Below, piece after piece: positions 1 to 9,112 of a stretch of 64,000 bases of DNA (its first letter is position 1; each line of letters begins with the position of its first letter). The stretch is from Holophagales bacterium (GTDB taxonomy: Bacteria > Acidobacteriota > Thermoanaerobaculia > UBA5066). Under the pieces are notes generated by a model. That model was not told the origin of the DNA and searched no databases. It worked only from the letters and a program-made list of their open reading frames with translations. Location: NCBI GenBank assembly GCA_016716705.1, contig JADJVF010000002.1, forward strand, positions 62,001 to 126,000. Direction: 5' to 3'. The position numbers and the translations under genes are program-made.

Positions 1-2040
1 CCGTTCCCCCGGCGCCGATCGCCGCCCCGCCGGTGGGTCCGCTCAGGGCCACCGCGAAGGCCTCGGTCGGCTCGTACTTCGTGTCCCCGTTCACCGTCAC
101 CTGGAAGGTCTGCGAGGTCGAGCCGATCGGGAAGGCGAGCCCCTGCGTGCTCGCCACGTAGTCGCCGTCGGCCGTCGTCGCCGACCCGTCCGACGTCGTC
201 GCGGTGACGCCCGTCGCCGAGCCCGACGCCGGCGAGAGGCTGACCGTGAACGTGAAGATCGTCGTCCCCGCGTTCCCCTCTGCCTGCGAGACGTTCGCGA
301 TCGAGAACGTCGGAGTCGGCGAGTCGTCGTTCAGGATCGTCCCCTGCGCCTGGGGGTCGCCGACCGTGGCGTTCGAGGGGGAGCTGAGGTTGACGAAGAA
401 GGTCTCGTCCGGCTCGTCCGTCCCGTCGCCGTTGACGTTCACCGTCAGCGGCTGCGTCGTCACCCCCGGGCTGAACGTGAGAGTCCCGGCGGCGGAGGCG
501 TAGTCGGCGCCCACCGTCGTGGCGGTCCCGTCGGCCGTCGCGTAGTTCACCGTGACTGTCTGGGAGCTCGGATTCGAGAGCGTCGCCGTGAAGCCGAACG
601 GCGCGGATCCGGCATTCCCCTCGAGCCCCGAGACGTCTCCGATCGAGATCGACGGGACCGGGTCGTCGTTCGTGATCGTGCCGGTCGCGGCCGGGCTGCC
701 GATCGTCGTCCCCGCGCTCGCGCCGCTGAGGGTCACCGTGAACGTCTCGGCCGGCTCGTTCTTCGTGTCGCCGTTCACCGTGACCTGGAAGGACTGCGAG
801 GTGGACCCGGCTGGGAAGCTGACGAGCTGCGCGTTCGAGACGTAGTCGGAGTCGGCCGTCGTGGCCGACCCGTCCGACGTCGTCGCCGTCACGCTCGTCG
901 GCCCCGCGGCCGCCGGCGAGAGGCTCACCGTGAATGTGAACGTCGTCGCGCCGGCGTTCCCCTCGGCCTGCGAGACGCTCGCGATCGAGAACGAGGGCGT
1001 GGTCGAGTCGTCGTTCTGGATGCTGCCCTGGCCCTGGGTGTCGCTGATCCCCGCGTTCACCCCGTTCGTCAGGTTCACCGCGAAGGACTCGAGGTTCTCG
1101 TCGGTCGTGTCTCCGTTCACGTTCACGGTGAGGGGCGCGCTCGAGGTCCCGGCAGGGATCGTCAGGACCCCGGACGCGGCGACGTAGTCCGCGTTCGCGA
1201 CGGTGGCTGTCCCGTCGGCCGTCGCGTAGTTGACGGTGACCGTCTGGGCGGTCGGGTTCGAGAGGGAGACCGTGAAGGTGAAGGGGGTCGGTCCGACGTC
1301 TCCCTCGAGCGCGGAGACGTCGTCGATCGTGATCGACGGCACCGGGTCGTCGTTCTGGATCGTCCCGGTTCCCGCGCCGGGCGCCAGGATGGTCGTCCCG
1401 CTGTTGAGGCTCAGGGCGACCGCGAAGGTCTCGTCGGGCTCCCGCTTCGTGTCGCCGTTCACCGTCACGGAGAAGGTCTGCGCCGTGACCCCGGCGGGGA
1501 ATGAGAGGACCTGTACCTTCGCGTCGTAGTCGCCGTCGGCCGTGGTGGCCGTTCCATTGGCCGTCGTGGCCGTCACCGTCTCGGGCGACGCCGAGGGGGG
1601 CGTCAGGTTCACGGTGAACGCGTACGTCGTCGTCCCCGCGTTCCCTTCCGACTGCGTCACGTCGCCCACGGAGAAGGTCGGGCTCGGGGCGTCGTCGTTC
1701 TGGATCGTCCCCTCTCCGGCACCGTCGAGGATCGTGGCGTTCAGAGGGCCCGAGAGGTTCACGAAGAAGTTCTGGTCGGGCTCCTCCGTCGTGTCGCCGT
1801 TGACGAGGACGACGACGGGCTGGGAGGTGACCCCGGGGGTGAAGGTGACGACCCCGGCCGACGCCTGGAAGTCCTCGGGGGTCGCGGCCGAGCCGGCCGC
1901 GGCGGCGAAGTTGACGGTCACGGTCTGGGTGCTCGCGTTCGAGAGGGAGACCGTGAACGTGAAGGGGGTCGTACCCGCGTTCCCCTCGAGGCCGGAGGCG
2001 TCCCCGATCGAGATCGTCGGCTGCGGGTCGTTGTCGGCGA
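1..2040 (-). repeat. 684-bp tandem superrepeat of paired Calx-beta modules
   Basis: Matching positions recur exactly 684 bp apart: the CCGACCCGTCCGACGTCG-type segment begins at 181, 865 and, diverged, 1549. Each unit encodes 228 residues, made of two alternating Calx-beta modules of about 114 residues. One type carries VSQAEGNAG and DGSATTADGDY; the other carries SISIGDVSGLEGNAG-like and YATADGTAT-like motifs. At least three units are visible and the array runs off the left edge. The units are similar but not identical at the DNA level, which suggests older duplication of a two-domain unit. Confidence 0.85.
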
Positions 2041-4426
2041 TCGTCAGGACGGCGGAGTCGACCGGGCCGAGCTCGGCGTAGCCGCCCGGGTTCGACAGGG
2101 CCAGGTTCACGGTCTCGTTCCCCTCGAAGACCGTGTCGTTCTGGATCGTCACCGTGAACGTCTTGCTCACGGAGTCGCCGTCGGCCCAGTTGAGGGTTCC
2201 GGAGGCCGGGAGGTAGTCGAGCGGCTGACCCGCGGTCCCGTTGCTCGCCGCATAGTCGATCGAGACGGCGCCGTCCGAACCGCCGGTCCGCGTCACGGTG
2301 ATCGTCGCGGTCGGGCCCGCCTCGCCGACGCCGTAGGCGGCGGAGCTGAGCTGGAGGACGCCGGGGTTCGGGACCTGCACCGCGTTCGAGAACTCAGAGG
2401 TGTTGTTCGCGGGGCCCGCCGTCGAGGGGCCGGGAAGATCGGCGACGGGGTTCGTCGCCGTCGCGGTCATCGTGAGGTACAGGCCCCGCGAGTCCAACGG
2501 GGACGGAGGCGTGACCGGGGCGACGCCCTCGGCGTGCCCGGCCCCGTCTGTCACGACCGCGATGAACCCGAGGAACGTGCGACCCTCGCCGTTGCCCGAG
2601 AAGCCGGCCGCGTCGTTCGTGAAGAACTGGATCAGGACGGGGGTGCTCGGCGCGGTGTCGAGCGCCCAGTCGACGACGAGGTTTCCCGTGATGGGATCGT
2701 AGTGAGGGGCGTTCACCCCCGAGCCGACGACGGGCGCGTTCTGGCCGTAGTTCGCGTAGGCGGTGTTCGGGTCCGGTCCGGGAGTCGAGTTGTCGGCAGG
2801 GTCGACACCTTCCTGGTCGTAGTCGAGGTCGATCCCGAGGCCGTCCTCGAGCTTGTGGTTTCCGAAGATCGAGTTCCCCCGGATGAGGTTCGCCCAGCCG
2901 TTGCCTCCGGACGTGACCTTCACTCCGTTCCGGCCGTTGCCGGCGATGACGTTTGCAGCGGCCGGCGAGACGCCGCCGATGACGTTGTTGCCGCCCCCCG
3001 TGATCGTGATGCCGTCCCGGGTGTTGCCGTGATCGGCGAGGTTCACCCCGTCGCGGCCGATGACGTTCCCCTGGATCGTGATGTTCGTGGCGCTCGAGGT
3101 CGCGAGGTGGATCCCGGATCCCCCCGGGGGCATCGTCGTGCCGTTAGAGGAGATGACGTTCCGGTCCTGGGCGGTCGTCCCGCCGATGAGGTGGCCGTTC
3201 GTCGCCGGGTCGGTCGGGCTGACGCCCGACGTCCCGATCCTCACGCCGTCGCGTCCGTTCCCCATCGGGATCCATGAGTTCGCGTCGTTCGGGTCCTGCG
3301 CGAGCCCGATGAAGTTCCCGAAGAGCTGCACCTTCTCGCAGCCGCCGGTGATCGAGACGCCGTCCTCGAGCGCGTACCCGAGGACGTTCCCCGGCCCGAG
3401 CGTCGCGACCTGCTCGGGGTACTTCGGGTCGTAGCGCGTCGAGTCGACGACGATCGCGGTCCGCCAGTGGCCGAGGTTCGTCGAGAGGTCCTTGGCCGGG
3501 CCGATGATGTTTCCCTTCACGACGTTCGGCTCCCAGACCTTGCCGCCGATGGCGACGCCGTCGGCAACCGGGCTGGCGTTTCCGCTGATGACGTTTCCGG
3601 GGCCGATCGTGTTCGCGAACGCGTTGCCGACGATCCTGACGCCGCCGAGGCCGTTCGGGATCGCCGCGGTGCCGGCGGCGTCCGTCCCGATCAGGTTGTT
3701 TGCGACGGTCACCTTCACCGTCCGCTCGCCGGAGATGTCGACGCCGAGGCCCTGGTTTCCGGAGATGAGGTTCCCCAGGGCGGCGTCGGAGGCGTGGCCG
3801 ACGAGGGTCGGCAGGACGGCCGAGATGTCGGGAGGCTGGACGGGCGGAGGGACGGGCACGGGATAGGGGCCGAGCGCGGTCGTCGTGACGGTGATACCGG
3901 CCCCGCTGTTCGGGTGCGCGATCGTCCCGGTCGTGTCGGTGCCGATGCGGCAGTTCTGGACGGTCTTCCCCCCGTCGATGATCGCGATGCCGGCACCGGA
4001 CATGTAGCCGATGACGAGGTTCTTCACGGTGCTCGTGCCGGACGTGCTCCCGAGAATGATGCTGCCGAAGGCGCCGGGACCGGGACCGGGGCCGCCGACG
4101 ATCTCGGTCCGCGACCCGCCGCCGTCGATCGTCACCGGGACGAGGATCGTCGGGAGGTTCGCCGCGAGCGTCACCTTGGCGATCGAGAAGGCGATCGTGT
4201 GGGGCCCGGGACCCTGGGCGTTCACGCTCTGGATCGCCGCGTGGAAGGAACAGCCGCCGTTCGTCGTCGCGCAGGCCCCCGTACCGCCGGTGAGGTCGGT
4301 CGCCGACCCGTCCTCGTTCACGGTGAACGTCGCGGCCAGGGCCCCGGGTGCGGTCACGGCGAGGAAGGCCGCGACGAGGAAGGACGATGCAACGCGGGCG
4401 GAGGCGCGGCGACTCGGGACGGACAT
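1..4426 (-). CDS. Giant secreted beta-helix / Calx-beta repeat protein (3' end outside window)
   Basis: The minus strand is open without a stop from the ATG at 4426 to the left edge, so at least 1,475 residues are present and the C-terminus is missing. The ATG follows an AGGGAG Shine-Dalgarno. Residues 1-33 form a signal peptide ending near ALAA. A start resembling polymorphic outer-membrane/CSLREA proteins follows (TFTVNEDG, then GGCSFHAAIQ). Residues 60-620 hold right-handed beta-helix repeats rich in GNVI, GTD and NGxxGV. From about residue 675 there are seven Calx-beta-type modules with the signatures EGNAG, VTVNGD, EPxETF and GTIxNDD. The role is probably a cell-surface or secreted adhesin, with calcium binding through acidic Calx-beta loops; that is inferred from the family. 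A sorting or anchoring domain, if any, lies outside the window. Plus-strand open frames across this stretch are shadows. Confidence 0.9.
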   Translation of the reverse strand, partial: MSVPSRRASARVASSFLVAAFLAVTAPGALAATFTVNEDGSATDLTGGTGACATTNGGCSFHAAIQSVNAQGPGPHTIAFSIAKVTLAANLPTILVPVTIDGGGSRTEIVGGPGPGPGAFGSIILGSTSGTSTVKNLVIGYMSGAGIAIIDGGKTVQNCRIGTDTTGTIAHPNSGAGITVTTTALGPYPVPVPPPVQPPDISAVLPTLVGHASDAALGNLISGNQGLGVDISGERTVKVTVANNLIGTDAAGTAAIPNGLGGVRIVGNAFANTIGPGNVISGNASPVADGVAIGGKVWEPNVVKGNIIGPAKDLSTNLGHWRTAIVVDSTRYDPKYPEQVATLGPGNVLGYALEDGVSITGGCEKVQLFGNFIGLAQDPNDANSWIPMGNGRDGVRIGTSGVSPTDPATNGHLIGGTTAQDRNVISSNGTTMPPGGSGIHLATSSATNITIQGNVIGRDGVNLADHGNTRDGITITGGGNNVIGGVSPAAANVIAGNGRNGVKVTSGGNGWANLIRGNSIFGNHKLEDGLGIDLDYDQEGVDPADNSTPGPDPNTAYANYGQNAPVVGSGVNAPHYDPITGNLVVDWALDTAPSTPVLIQFFTNDAAGFSGNGEGRTFLGFIAVVTDGAGHAEGVAPVTPPSPLDSRGLYLTMTATATNPVADLPGPSTAGPANNTSEFSNAVQVPNPGVLQLSSAAYGVGEAGPTATITVTRTGGSDGAVSIDYAASNGTAGQPLDYLPASGTLNWADGDSVSKTFTVTIQNDTVFEGNETVNLALSNPGGYAELGPVDSAVLTIADNDPQPTISIGDASGLEGNAGTTPFTFTVSLSNASTQTVTVNFAAAAGSAATPEDFQASAGVVTFTPGVTSQPVVVLVNGDTTEEPDQNFFVNLSGPLNATILDGAGEGTIQNDDAPSPTFSVGDVTQSEGNAGTTTYAFTVNLTPPSASPETVTATTANGTATTADGDYDAKVQVLSFPAGVTAQTFSVTVNGDTKREPDETFAVALSLNSGTTILAPGAGTGTIQNDDPVPSITIDDVSALEGDVGPTPFTFTVSLSNPTAQTVTVNYATADGTATVANADYVAASGVLTIPAGTSSAPLTVNVNGDTTDENLESFAVNLTNGVNAGISDTQGQGSIQNDDSTTPSFSIASVSQAEGNAGATTFTFTVSLSPAAAGPTSVTATTSDGSATTADSDYVSNAQLVSFPAGSTSQSFQVTVNGDTKNEPAETFTVTLSGASAGTTIGSPAATGTITNDDPVPSISIGDVSGLEGNAGSAPFGFTATLSNPSSQTVTVNYATADGTATTVGADYASAAGTLTFSPGVTTQPLTVNVNGDGTDEPDETFFVNLSSPSNATVGDPQAQGTILNDDSPTPTFSIANVSQAEGNAGTTIFTFTVSLSPASGSATGVTATTSDGSATTADGDYVASTQGLAFPIGSTSQTFQVTVNGDTKYEPTEAFAVALSGPTGGAAIGAGGT

Positions 4427-4726
4427 TTCGGACACTCCCTTTCCGCCCTCTCCGGGCGGAGGCACGAGTCGGCCCGGGAGAGGCGGCGCGGGCGTCCGGG
4501 ACCGCGTTCCGGGCCTGTTTCGGCCGACCGGCGCGGCTTTCGCCCCGGAGGCCGACGCAGTTGCGATTACGTTCTGTTGTCTGAAATGAGAAAGCGTATC
4601 AAGCTCGCCAGCGCGATGCAATACCCGCGACCGGCCCGGCTTCCGTCGCCCCCCGCCGCGCCCGCGGCCGGCCCTGCGGAACCCCGGACGGCGGCGTCCC
4701 GTATCAAGGGGGACGGGAGGCACGCC
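4427..4726. other. 300-bp divergent intergenic region
   Basis: This gap separates the divergently transcribed surface-protein gene and the DUF4342 gene. Most of it is GC-rich. A relatively AT-rich patch at about 4562-4605 contains TTGATA on the minus strand (4602-4597), a possible -35 element, but no convincing -10 is placed correctly. No RNA gene or terminator-like hairpin stands out. Upstream regulatory sequence for both genes is the likely content. Confidence 0.4.
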
Positions 4727-5089
4727 ATGAAGGGTCCGAAGGTCCGCGTCGAAGAGGTCGAGGTCACGGGGGAGAAGCTCCTCGCGACGGTCAAGGAGCT
4801 CATCCACCAGGGAAACGTGAGGCGCATCGTCATCCGGAACGCGAAGGGGGTGACGCTCCTGGAGATCCCGCTTCTCCTCGGCATCGCGGGGGCGGCCTTC
4901 GTCCCCGTCTGGGCGGCGATCGGAGCGCTGGCCGCGCTCGTCGCCAAGCTCACGCTCGTCGTCGAGCGGGTCCAGGACGTTCCCGCCGGTCCGGTCGACT
5001 CCGGCGAAGCCGGCGAGCCGGAGGAGGAGACACCGGCGCCGAAGCCCGCCCGCAAGGTCCCGGGCCGCAAGGCTTCGCCGAAGGGCTGA
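4727..5089 (+). CDS. DUF4342 domain protein
   Basis: A 120-residue protein with ATG 6 nt after a GGGAGG Shine-Dalgarno. The N-terminal half has the DUF4342 layout: VEEVEVTGEKLLATVKELI, then NVRRIVIRN and GVTLLEIPL, followed by a hydrophobic stretch of about 35 residues (residues ~50-80, GIAGAAFVPVWAAIGALAAL), probably membrane-associated. The C-terminal 40 residues are a low-complexity Glu/Pro/Lys tail. The family is common in Gram-positives and acidobacteria, where it can be joined to a UBA-like domain; that domain is absent here. The biochemical role is unknown. Confidence 0.85.
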   Translation: MKGPKVRVEEVEVTGEKLLATVKELIHQGNVRRIVIRNAKGVTLLEIPLLLGIAGAAFVPVWAAIGALAALVAKLTLVVERVQDVPAGPVDSGEAGEPEEETPAPKPARKVPGRKASPKG

Positions 5090-5159
5090 CCTCGGCGGGG
5101 AGGTCTCCTCCGCACGCAACAGGCGCGCGAGGACACGAGCGCGGATGCCGACCCTGCCC

Positions 5160-5165
5160 TAGAAT
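5160..5165 (+). promoter_or_regulatory. Possible -10 element (TAGAAT) for the cyclase gene
   Basis: TAGAAT lies 35 nt upstream of the ATG at 5201. No good -35 is seen at 16-18 nt spacing, so this is a weak call supported mainly by the rarity of AT-rich hexamers in this GC-rich sequence and by the same TAGAAT preceding other genes here. Confidence 0.3.
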
Positions 5166-5200
5166 CGTGACCTCGGAACGGACGAAAGGCAGGGGCTCGG

Positions 5201-6901
5201 ATGGCGTCGACAGGGTCGGATGACAGGATTCCGCGTTTCATCGAGGCCGCGGAAGCGCTCCGCGACGGGCGGTTCGGCGTCCGCGTCCCCGAAGCGGGAT
5301 CGGGCGACCAGGTCGCGCGGCTCGGGGCCGCCCTCAACGACCTGTCGTCCGCGCTCGAACGGCGCTGGCGCGAGGTCGCCGAGCTGGACGCGATCACGGC
5401 GCGAATCAATGCGGGCCTCCTCCTCGACGACGTCCTCGAGGACTTCTTCCGGGAAGCGAGAGAGATCTTTCCCTACGACCGGATCGGGTTCTCGCTTCTC
5501 GAGGAGCGCGGAACGATCGTCCGCGCGCGGTGGGCCCGCAGCGACCTCGGTGCGCTCCGGATCGGAAGGGGCTACGCCGCGCCCCTCCAGGGGAGCAGCC
5601 TCCAGTCGATCCTCGAAACCGGCCGCCCGAGGATCCTCAACGACCTCGTGGCCTACCTCGAGTCGAAACCCTCGTCGGAATCGACGAAGCTGGTCGTCGC
5701 CGAGGGGGTTCGCTCGTCCCTGACCTGCCCGCTCGTCGCCAACGGGGTGCCCATCGGCTTCATGTTCTTCTCCTCGCGCCACCCGGACACGTACCGGGAC
5801 GCCCACGTCGACGCGTATCAGAGGATCGCGGGCCAGCTCTCGGTCATCGTCGAGAAGGGGCGCCTCATCTCGGAGCTCTCGGAGCAGAAGGCGGCCCTGG
5901 AGATCCGGAACAACTTCATCACCCGCGTCTTCGGCCGCTACCTCTCGGATGCCGTCGTCGAGCAGCTCCTCGAGACGCCCGACGGCCTCCGGCTCGGGGG
6001 AGAGCGACGGGTCGTGACCGTCGTCATGACGGACCTTCGGGGTTTCACGGCGACGGCCGAACGGATTCCGCCGGAGAGCGTGGTGGCGCTGCTCAACCTG
6101 CACCTCGGCGCGATGTCGGAGATCGTCCTGAAACACGGAGGGACGATCGACGAGTTCATCGGCGACGCCCTCCTGGCTCTCTTCGGGGCGCCGCTCTCCC
6201 GGGCGGACGACGCCCGGCGCGCGCTGGCGTGCGCCGTCGAGATGCAGCAGGCGATGGAGGGCGTGAACGCCCGCGCCCGCGAGCTCTCCCTGCCGGAGAT
6301 GGGAATGGGAATCGGCATTCACACCGGCGAGGTCGTCGTGGGCAACATCGGGTCGGAGAGGCGGGCGAAGTACGGCGTCGTCGGCGCCACCATCAACCTC
6401 GCCTCGCGCATCCAGGGATTCACGCTCGGAGGGCAGATCCTCGCCTCGGAGGAGACCCTTCGCGCCGCGGGCGCCGGGGTTTCCATCGGGGCCCGTTTCA
6501 GCGTCCAGGCCAAAGGCGTCCGGGACCCCGTCTCCATCGTCGAGGTGCTCGGCGTGGGTGGGGCACACCTCGTCCCCGCGTCCGACACCCTCACGCTCCT
6601 CGACTCACCGGTGGCCATCGAGATCGAACGCCTCGCCGAGGAAGAACCGGCGCTTCGGGTCACGGCCGGTCTCCTCCGGGCCGTCGGCCGGTGGGAGGCG
6701 GCCGTGGAGACGGCCGGCACGCTCGCCCCGCGCGACGAGGTCCGGCTGACGCTTCCCGGCGGTCTCGAGGTCCTCGCGCGGGTCCTCGGACCGGCGGGCC
6801 GGGGCACGGGCGTGAGGATCCGCTTCGGCACTCTGTCGGACGAAGCGGCTCGCCGTTTCGGGATGATGGCGGGCCGGACGCTTCCTCCCGCCGAACCCTG
6901 A
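5201..6901 (+). CDS. GAF-domain class III adenylate/guanylate cyclase with C-terminal PilZ-like domain
   Basis: A 566-residue cytoplasmic sensor enzyme. Residues ~10-60 resemble a HAMP-like helical segment without membrane spans. Residues ~60-215 form a GAF domain. Residues ~267-410 form a class III nucleotidyl cyclase catalytic domain: the first metal-binding Asp is in MTDLRGFTATAE, the second in EFIGDALLALFG, and the transition-state Asn and Arg are in TINLASRI. The purine-specifying position reads GATIN rather than the common GDTVN, so ATP versus GTP preference is uncertain. Residues ~475-566 (VRLTLPGGLEVLARVLG...GVRIRF) resemble a PilZ-type barrel without a clear RxxxR motif. It is a single-gene unit, with a convergent gene downstream. 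Confidence 0.88.
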   Translation: MASTGSDDRIPRFIEAAEALRDGRFGVRVPEAGSGDQVARLGAALNDLSSALERRWREVAELDAITARINAGLLLDDVLEDFFREAREIFPYDRIGFSLLEERGTIVRARWARSDLGALRIGRGYAAPLQGSSLQSILETGRPRILNDLVAYLESKPSSESTKLVVAEGVRSSLTCPLVANGVPIGFMFFSSRHPDTYRDAHVDAYQRIAGQLSVIVEKGRLISELSEQKAALEIRNNFITRVFGRYLSDAVVEQLLETPDGLRLGGERRVVTVVMTDLRGFTATAERIPPESVVALLNLHLGAMSEIVLKHGGTIDEFIGDALLALFGAPLSRADDARRALACAVEMQQAMEGVNARARELSLPEMGMGIGIHTGEVVVGNIGSERRAKYGVVGATINLASRIQGFTLGGQILASEETLRAAGAGVSIGARFSVQAKGVRDPVSIVEVLGVGGAHLVPASDTLTLLDSPVAIEIERLAEEEPALRVTAGLLRAVGRWEAAVETAGTLAPRDEVRLTLPGGLEVLARVLGPAGRGTGVRIRFGTLSDEAARRFGMMAGRTLPPAEP

Positions 6902-6967
6902 CGCTTCGTTCCGCCCTTCCGGGGCTCCCGCGGCTCGCGCAGGAGGGGCCAGCAGGGAAAGGCCGGG

Positions 6968-7726
6968 TCAGCCGGCGCCCGGGAGCCAGAGCGAGCGCGC
7001 CGTCAGGATCCTGTGGTCGAGGCCGGCCGCCTTGTCGAGGAGGGCGAGGACCGGCGGGAGCGACGAAGGGAATCGCCACAGGTCGTCCCGCCCGCCCGCC
7101 TCGGCGATCGCCTTCGCCCAGCCCGCCCACCACGGGACGGGGCGAGAGGCGATCGGCTCGACGACGAGGACTCGCGCTCCGCGGCGGGCCGCCTCGAGGA
7201 GGCGCGGGAGGAGCTCCTCTCTCGCGCCGTCGGGAAGCTCGTTCACGGCCCAGCCGAGGACGATCCCGGCGCCGCTCCCCGGCAGGCGCTCGCGAAGGAG
7301 CTCTCCGGCGGCGGCCCGGCCGCGCAGCCCGAGGGCCCGGAACGTCTCGCGGGCCTCCTGCGTCGCCCAGCCGCTCCGCTCGACACCGGAGACCTCCGGC
7401 GAGCCGCCCGCGGCGAGGGCCCACGCGGAGCCGGCCGGGCCGGTCCCGCATCCGAGGTCGAGGATTCGCGACAGGGGCGCAGCGGCAGCCCCGAGGGCGT
7501 CGACGATTTCCCTCACGACGAGGAAATGGAGCGGCCCGAAGAAGAGCGCGAACGCCGCCCTCTTGCCCGCCCCGTCGAACGCGGCGCCCGTGCCGATGCG
7601 CCCGCGCCGCTCGACGTAGAGGGACGAGAGCGCCTGGAGCCCCTTCCGCACCTCGGGAAACGAGAGCTCCGCCAGGTGCCGGCGCTCCAGGTCGGCGAGC
7701 CACTCCTCTGGGACGGCGACGCTCAT
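6968..7726 (-). CDS. Class I SAM-dependent methyltransferase (possibly Rsm22-like)
   Basis: A 252-residue protein. The central motif ILDLGCGTGPAGSAW is the SAM-binding motif I, followed by the acidic SGVERS and later ARVLVVEP. The N-terminal helical region (FPEVRKGLQALSSLYVERR) has the arrangement seen in Rsm22-type rRNA methyltransferase relatives, but the C-terminal cysteine cluster of Rsm22 is absent, so the substrate is uncertain. The ATG at 7726 is 29 nt downstream of the stop of the preceding hydrolase gene, so the two probably form an operon. Confidence 0.75.
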   Translation of the reverse strand: MSVAVPEEWLADLERRHLAELSFPEVRKGLQALSSLYVERRGRIGTGAAFDGAGKRAAFALFFGPLHFLVVREIVDALGAAAAPLSRILDLGCGTGPAGSAWALAAGGSPEVSGVERSGWATQEARETFRALGLRGRAAAGELLRERLPGSGAGIVLGWAVNELPDGAREELLPRLLEAARRGARVLVVEPIASRPVPWWAGWAKAIAEAGGRDDLWRFPSSLPPVLALLDKAAGLDHRILTARSLWLPGAG

Positions 7727-7755
7727 GCTCCGGGGATCTCGCCGCGACTCTCGCC

Positions 7756-8980
7756 TCAGCGCGAGGCGGCCGCCTTCGCGACCGCCGCCTCCGCGGCTTC
7801 CACGGCCGCGAGTGCCCGCGCGGCGGCGGCCTCGGAGAGCGCCTTCGCGGACGCGGCGGAGGGGGAAGCCTTCCGCCAGGCCGCACGCGCGGACTCGACC
7901 TCGCGGAACGTCTCCTCCTCGGCGGCGAGGAGGAGCGGCAGCGCCTCCGTCCGGACGAGACCGATGGCCGCCCGATCCATGTAGCGCTTCTTCTCGCCGC
8001 GGGTCTCCGGGTAGAGCCGGCCCCGAAGGGAAAGGGAGGGGGCGACGAGGGGCGCCGCCTCCTTCCGGGCGGAGAGGAGCTCCGGCACCGATCCGGCCGC
8101 CGGGAAGACCGGTACGGCCACGCCCGTCACGGGGAGGCTCGGGACGATCCACATCGCAGCGGCCTCCGGCCGCTCGCCCGCGGCGGGCGCCTCGAGAACG
8201 ACGGCGGAGACCGTGTCGAGCCGGCAGACGCTGTCGGCCGTGTAGACGAGCGGAGGCCCCGTCTCGGCACCGGTCGAGCCGATTGCCACGTTCGCGACGT
8301 CCCGCGCGGCGGCCCGCAGGATGGCTCTCGCGTCGAGCGTTCCCGGCCGCGGCGAGCGGGCCGAGGATCTCGATGCCGCGCGCTTCGCGGAGGAAGCCCG
8401 AGCCCGCGTCCTTGCCGCCCGAGCGGCTGTAGTTCGAACGGACGAGGAGCCCCTTCGCCCCGTCGTTCGCGGCGGCCGCGTCGAAGCGGACGTAGCCCTT
8501 CTTCCCCGTCTCGAACGTCGCGGCGCCGCCCTTCGCGTCGATCACGCCGAAGTTGGCCGAGACGTCCCGCCCGCCGGAGTTTGACTTCGCGAGGAGCGCC
8601 TCGAAGTCCTCGACGCTCGCGCAGGTCTGGAGGGCGAGCTTCATCAGCGTCCCCTCGCCGACGGTGTCGCCGCTCTCGAGGTTGTAGGAGGCCGAGTTCA
8701 TGATGGCAAATCCCGCCGCGTTCACGCCCGCCCAGATCTGGAGTCCCATCGTGTCGCCCCGGTTCACGAGGCCCACGTACGGGTACCTGCCGTCGGAGAG
8801 AAAGACGACCTGGTTGTCGGACCCGTCCGCGTCGCGGTTCTTCCAGAGCATCGCCCGACCGGTGGCCGAGGCCTCGCGCGAGACGACGGCCGTGGTGCAG
8901 GCGGCGGCAGGTGGCGCCGCGGGCGCCAGGACGAGCGATGCGAGGGCGAACACGGCGAGCGATCGGGGCTGAAACGTCAC
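7756..8980 (-). CDS. Secreted C45-like Ntn-hydrolase (frameshifted)
   Basis: GTG at 8980 follows a GAGGAGGAG Shine-Dalgarno. A signal peptide ends at PPAAA, followed directly by Cys-Thr-Thr (CTTAVVSREASATGRAMLWK). This places a cysteine at the mature N-terminus, as in N-terminal-nucleophile hydrolases of the C45/acyltransferase and C69 type. VFLSDGRYPYVGL and GVNAAGFAIMNSASYN are consistent with that fold. The frame breaks near 8338-8345: upstream codons end in LGPLAAAG and the next frame continues TLDARAIL, then VAIGSTGAETGPPL through to the stop at 7756. One surplus base would explain it. Either the gene is broken or the sequence has an indel. The natural substrate, an amide or a small peptide, cannot be read from the sequence. 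Confidence 0.75.
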
Positions 8981-9112
8981 GGGCTCCTCCTCGGACAGGC
9001 CATCTTAGCCGGGACGCTCGTCGCCCGGCCCGTCCGGACGCCAGACGGGCTTGGCTCGACTCGCAGGCTCGTCCGGCTCCCGGCCGCACCCGGGGCGTGG
9101 CAGAGTGCGCGC

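Noticed and set aside
1..2040. CRISPR array from the regular repeats at the left edge
   Set aside because: The repeat period is 684 bp, the repeats are coding Calx-beta modules, and there are no short unique spacers.
2534..4589. Plus-strand open frames over the surface-protein gene
   Set aside because: The minus-strand frame gives clear beta-helix and Calx-beta motifs; the plus-strand products have no recognisable features.
5530..8703. Plus-strand open frame of over 1,000 codons
   Set aside because: Arg/Pro/Gly-rich shadow of the cyclase and the two minus-strand genes; no domain signature, and it crosses genes on both strands.
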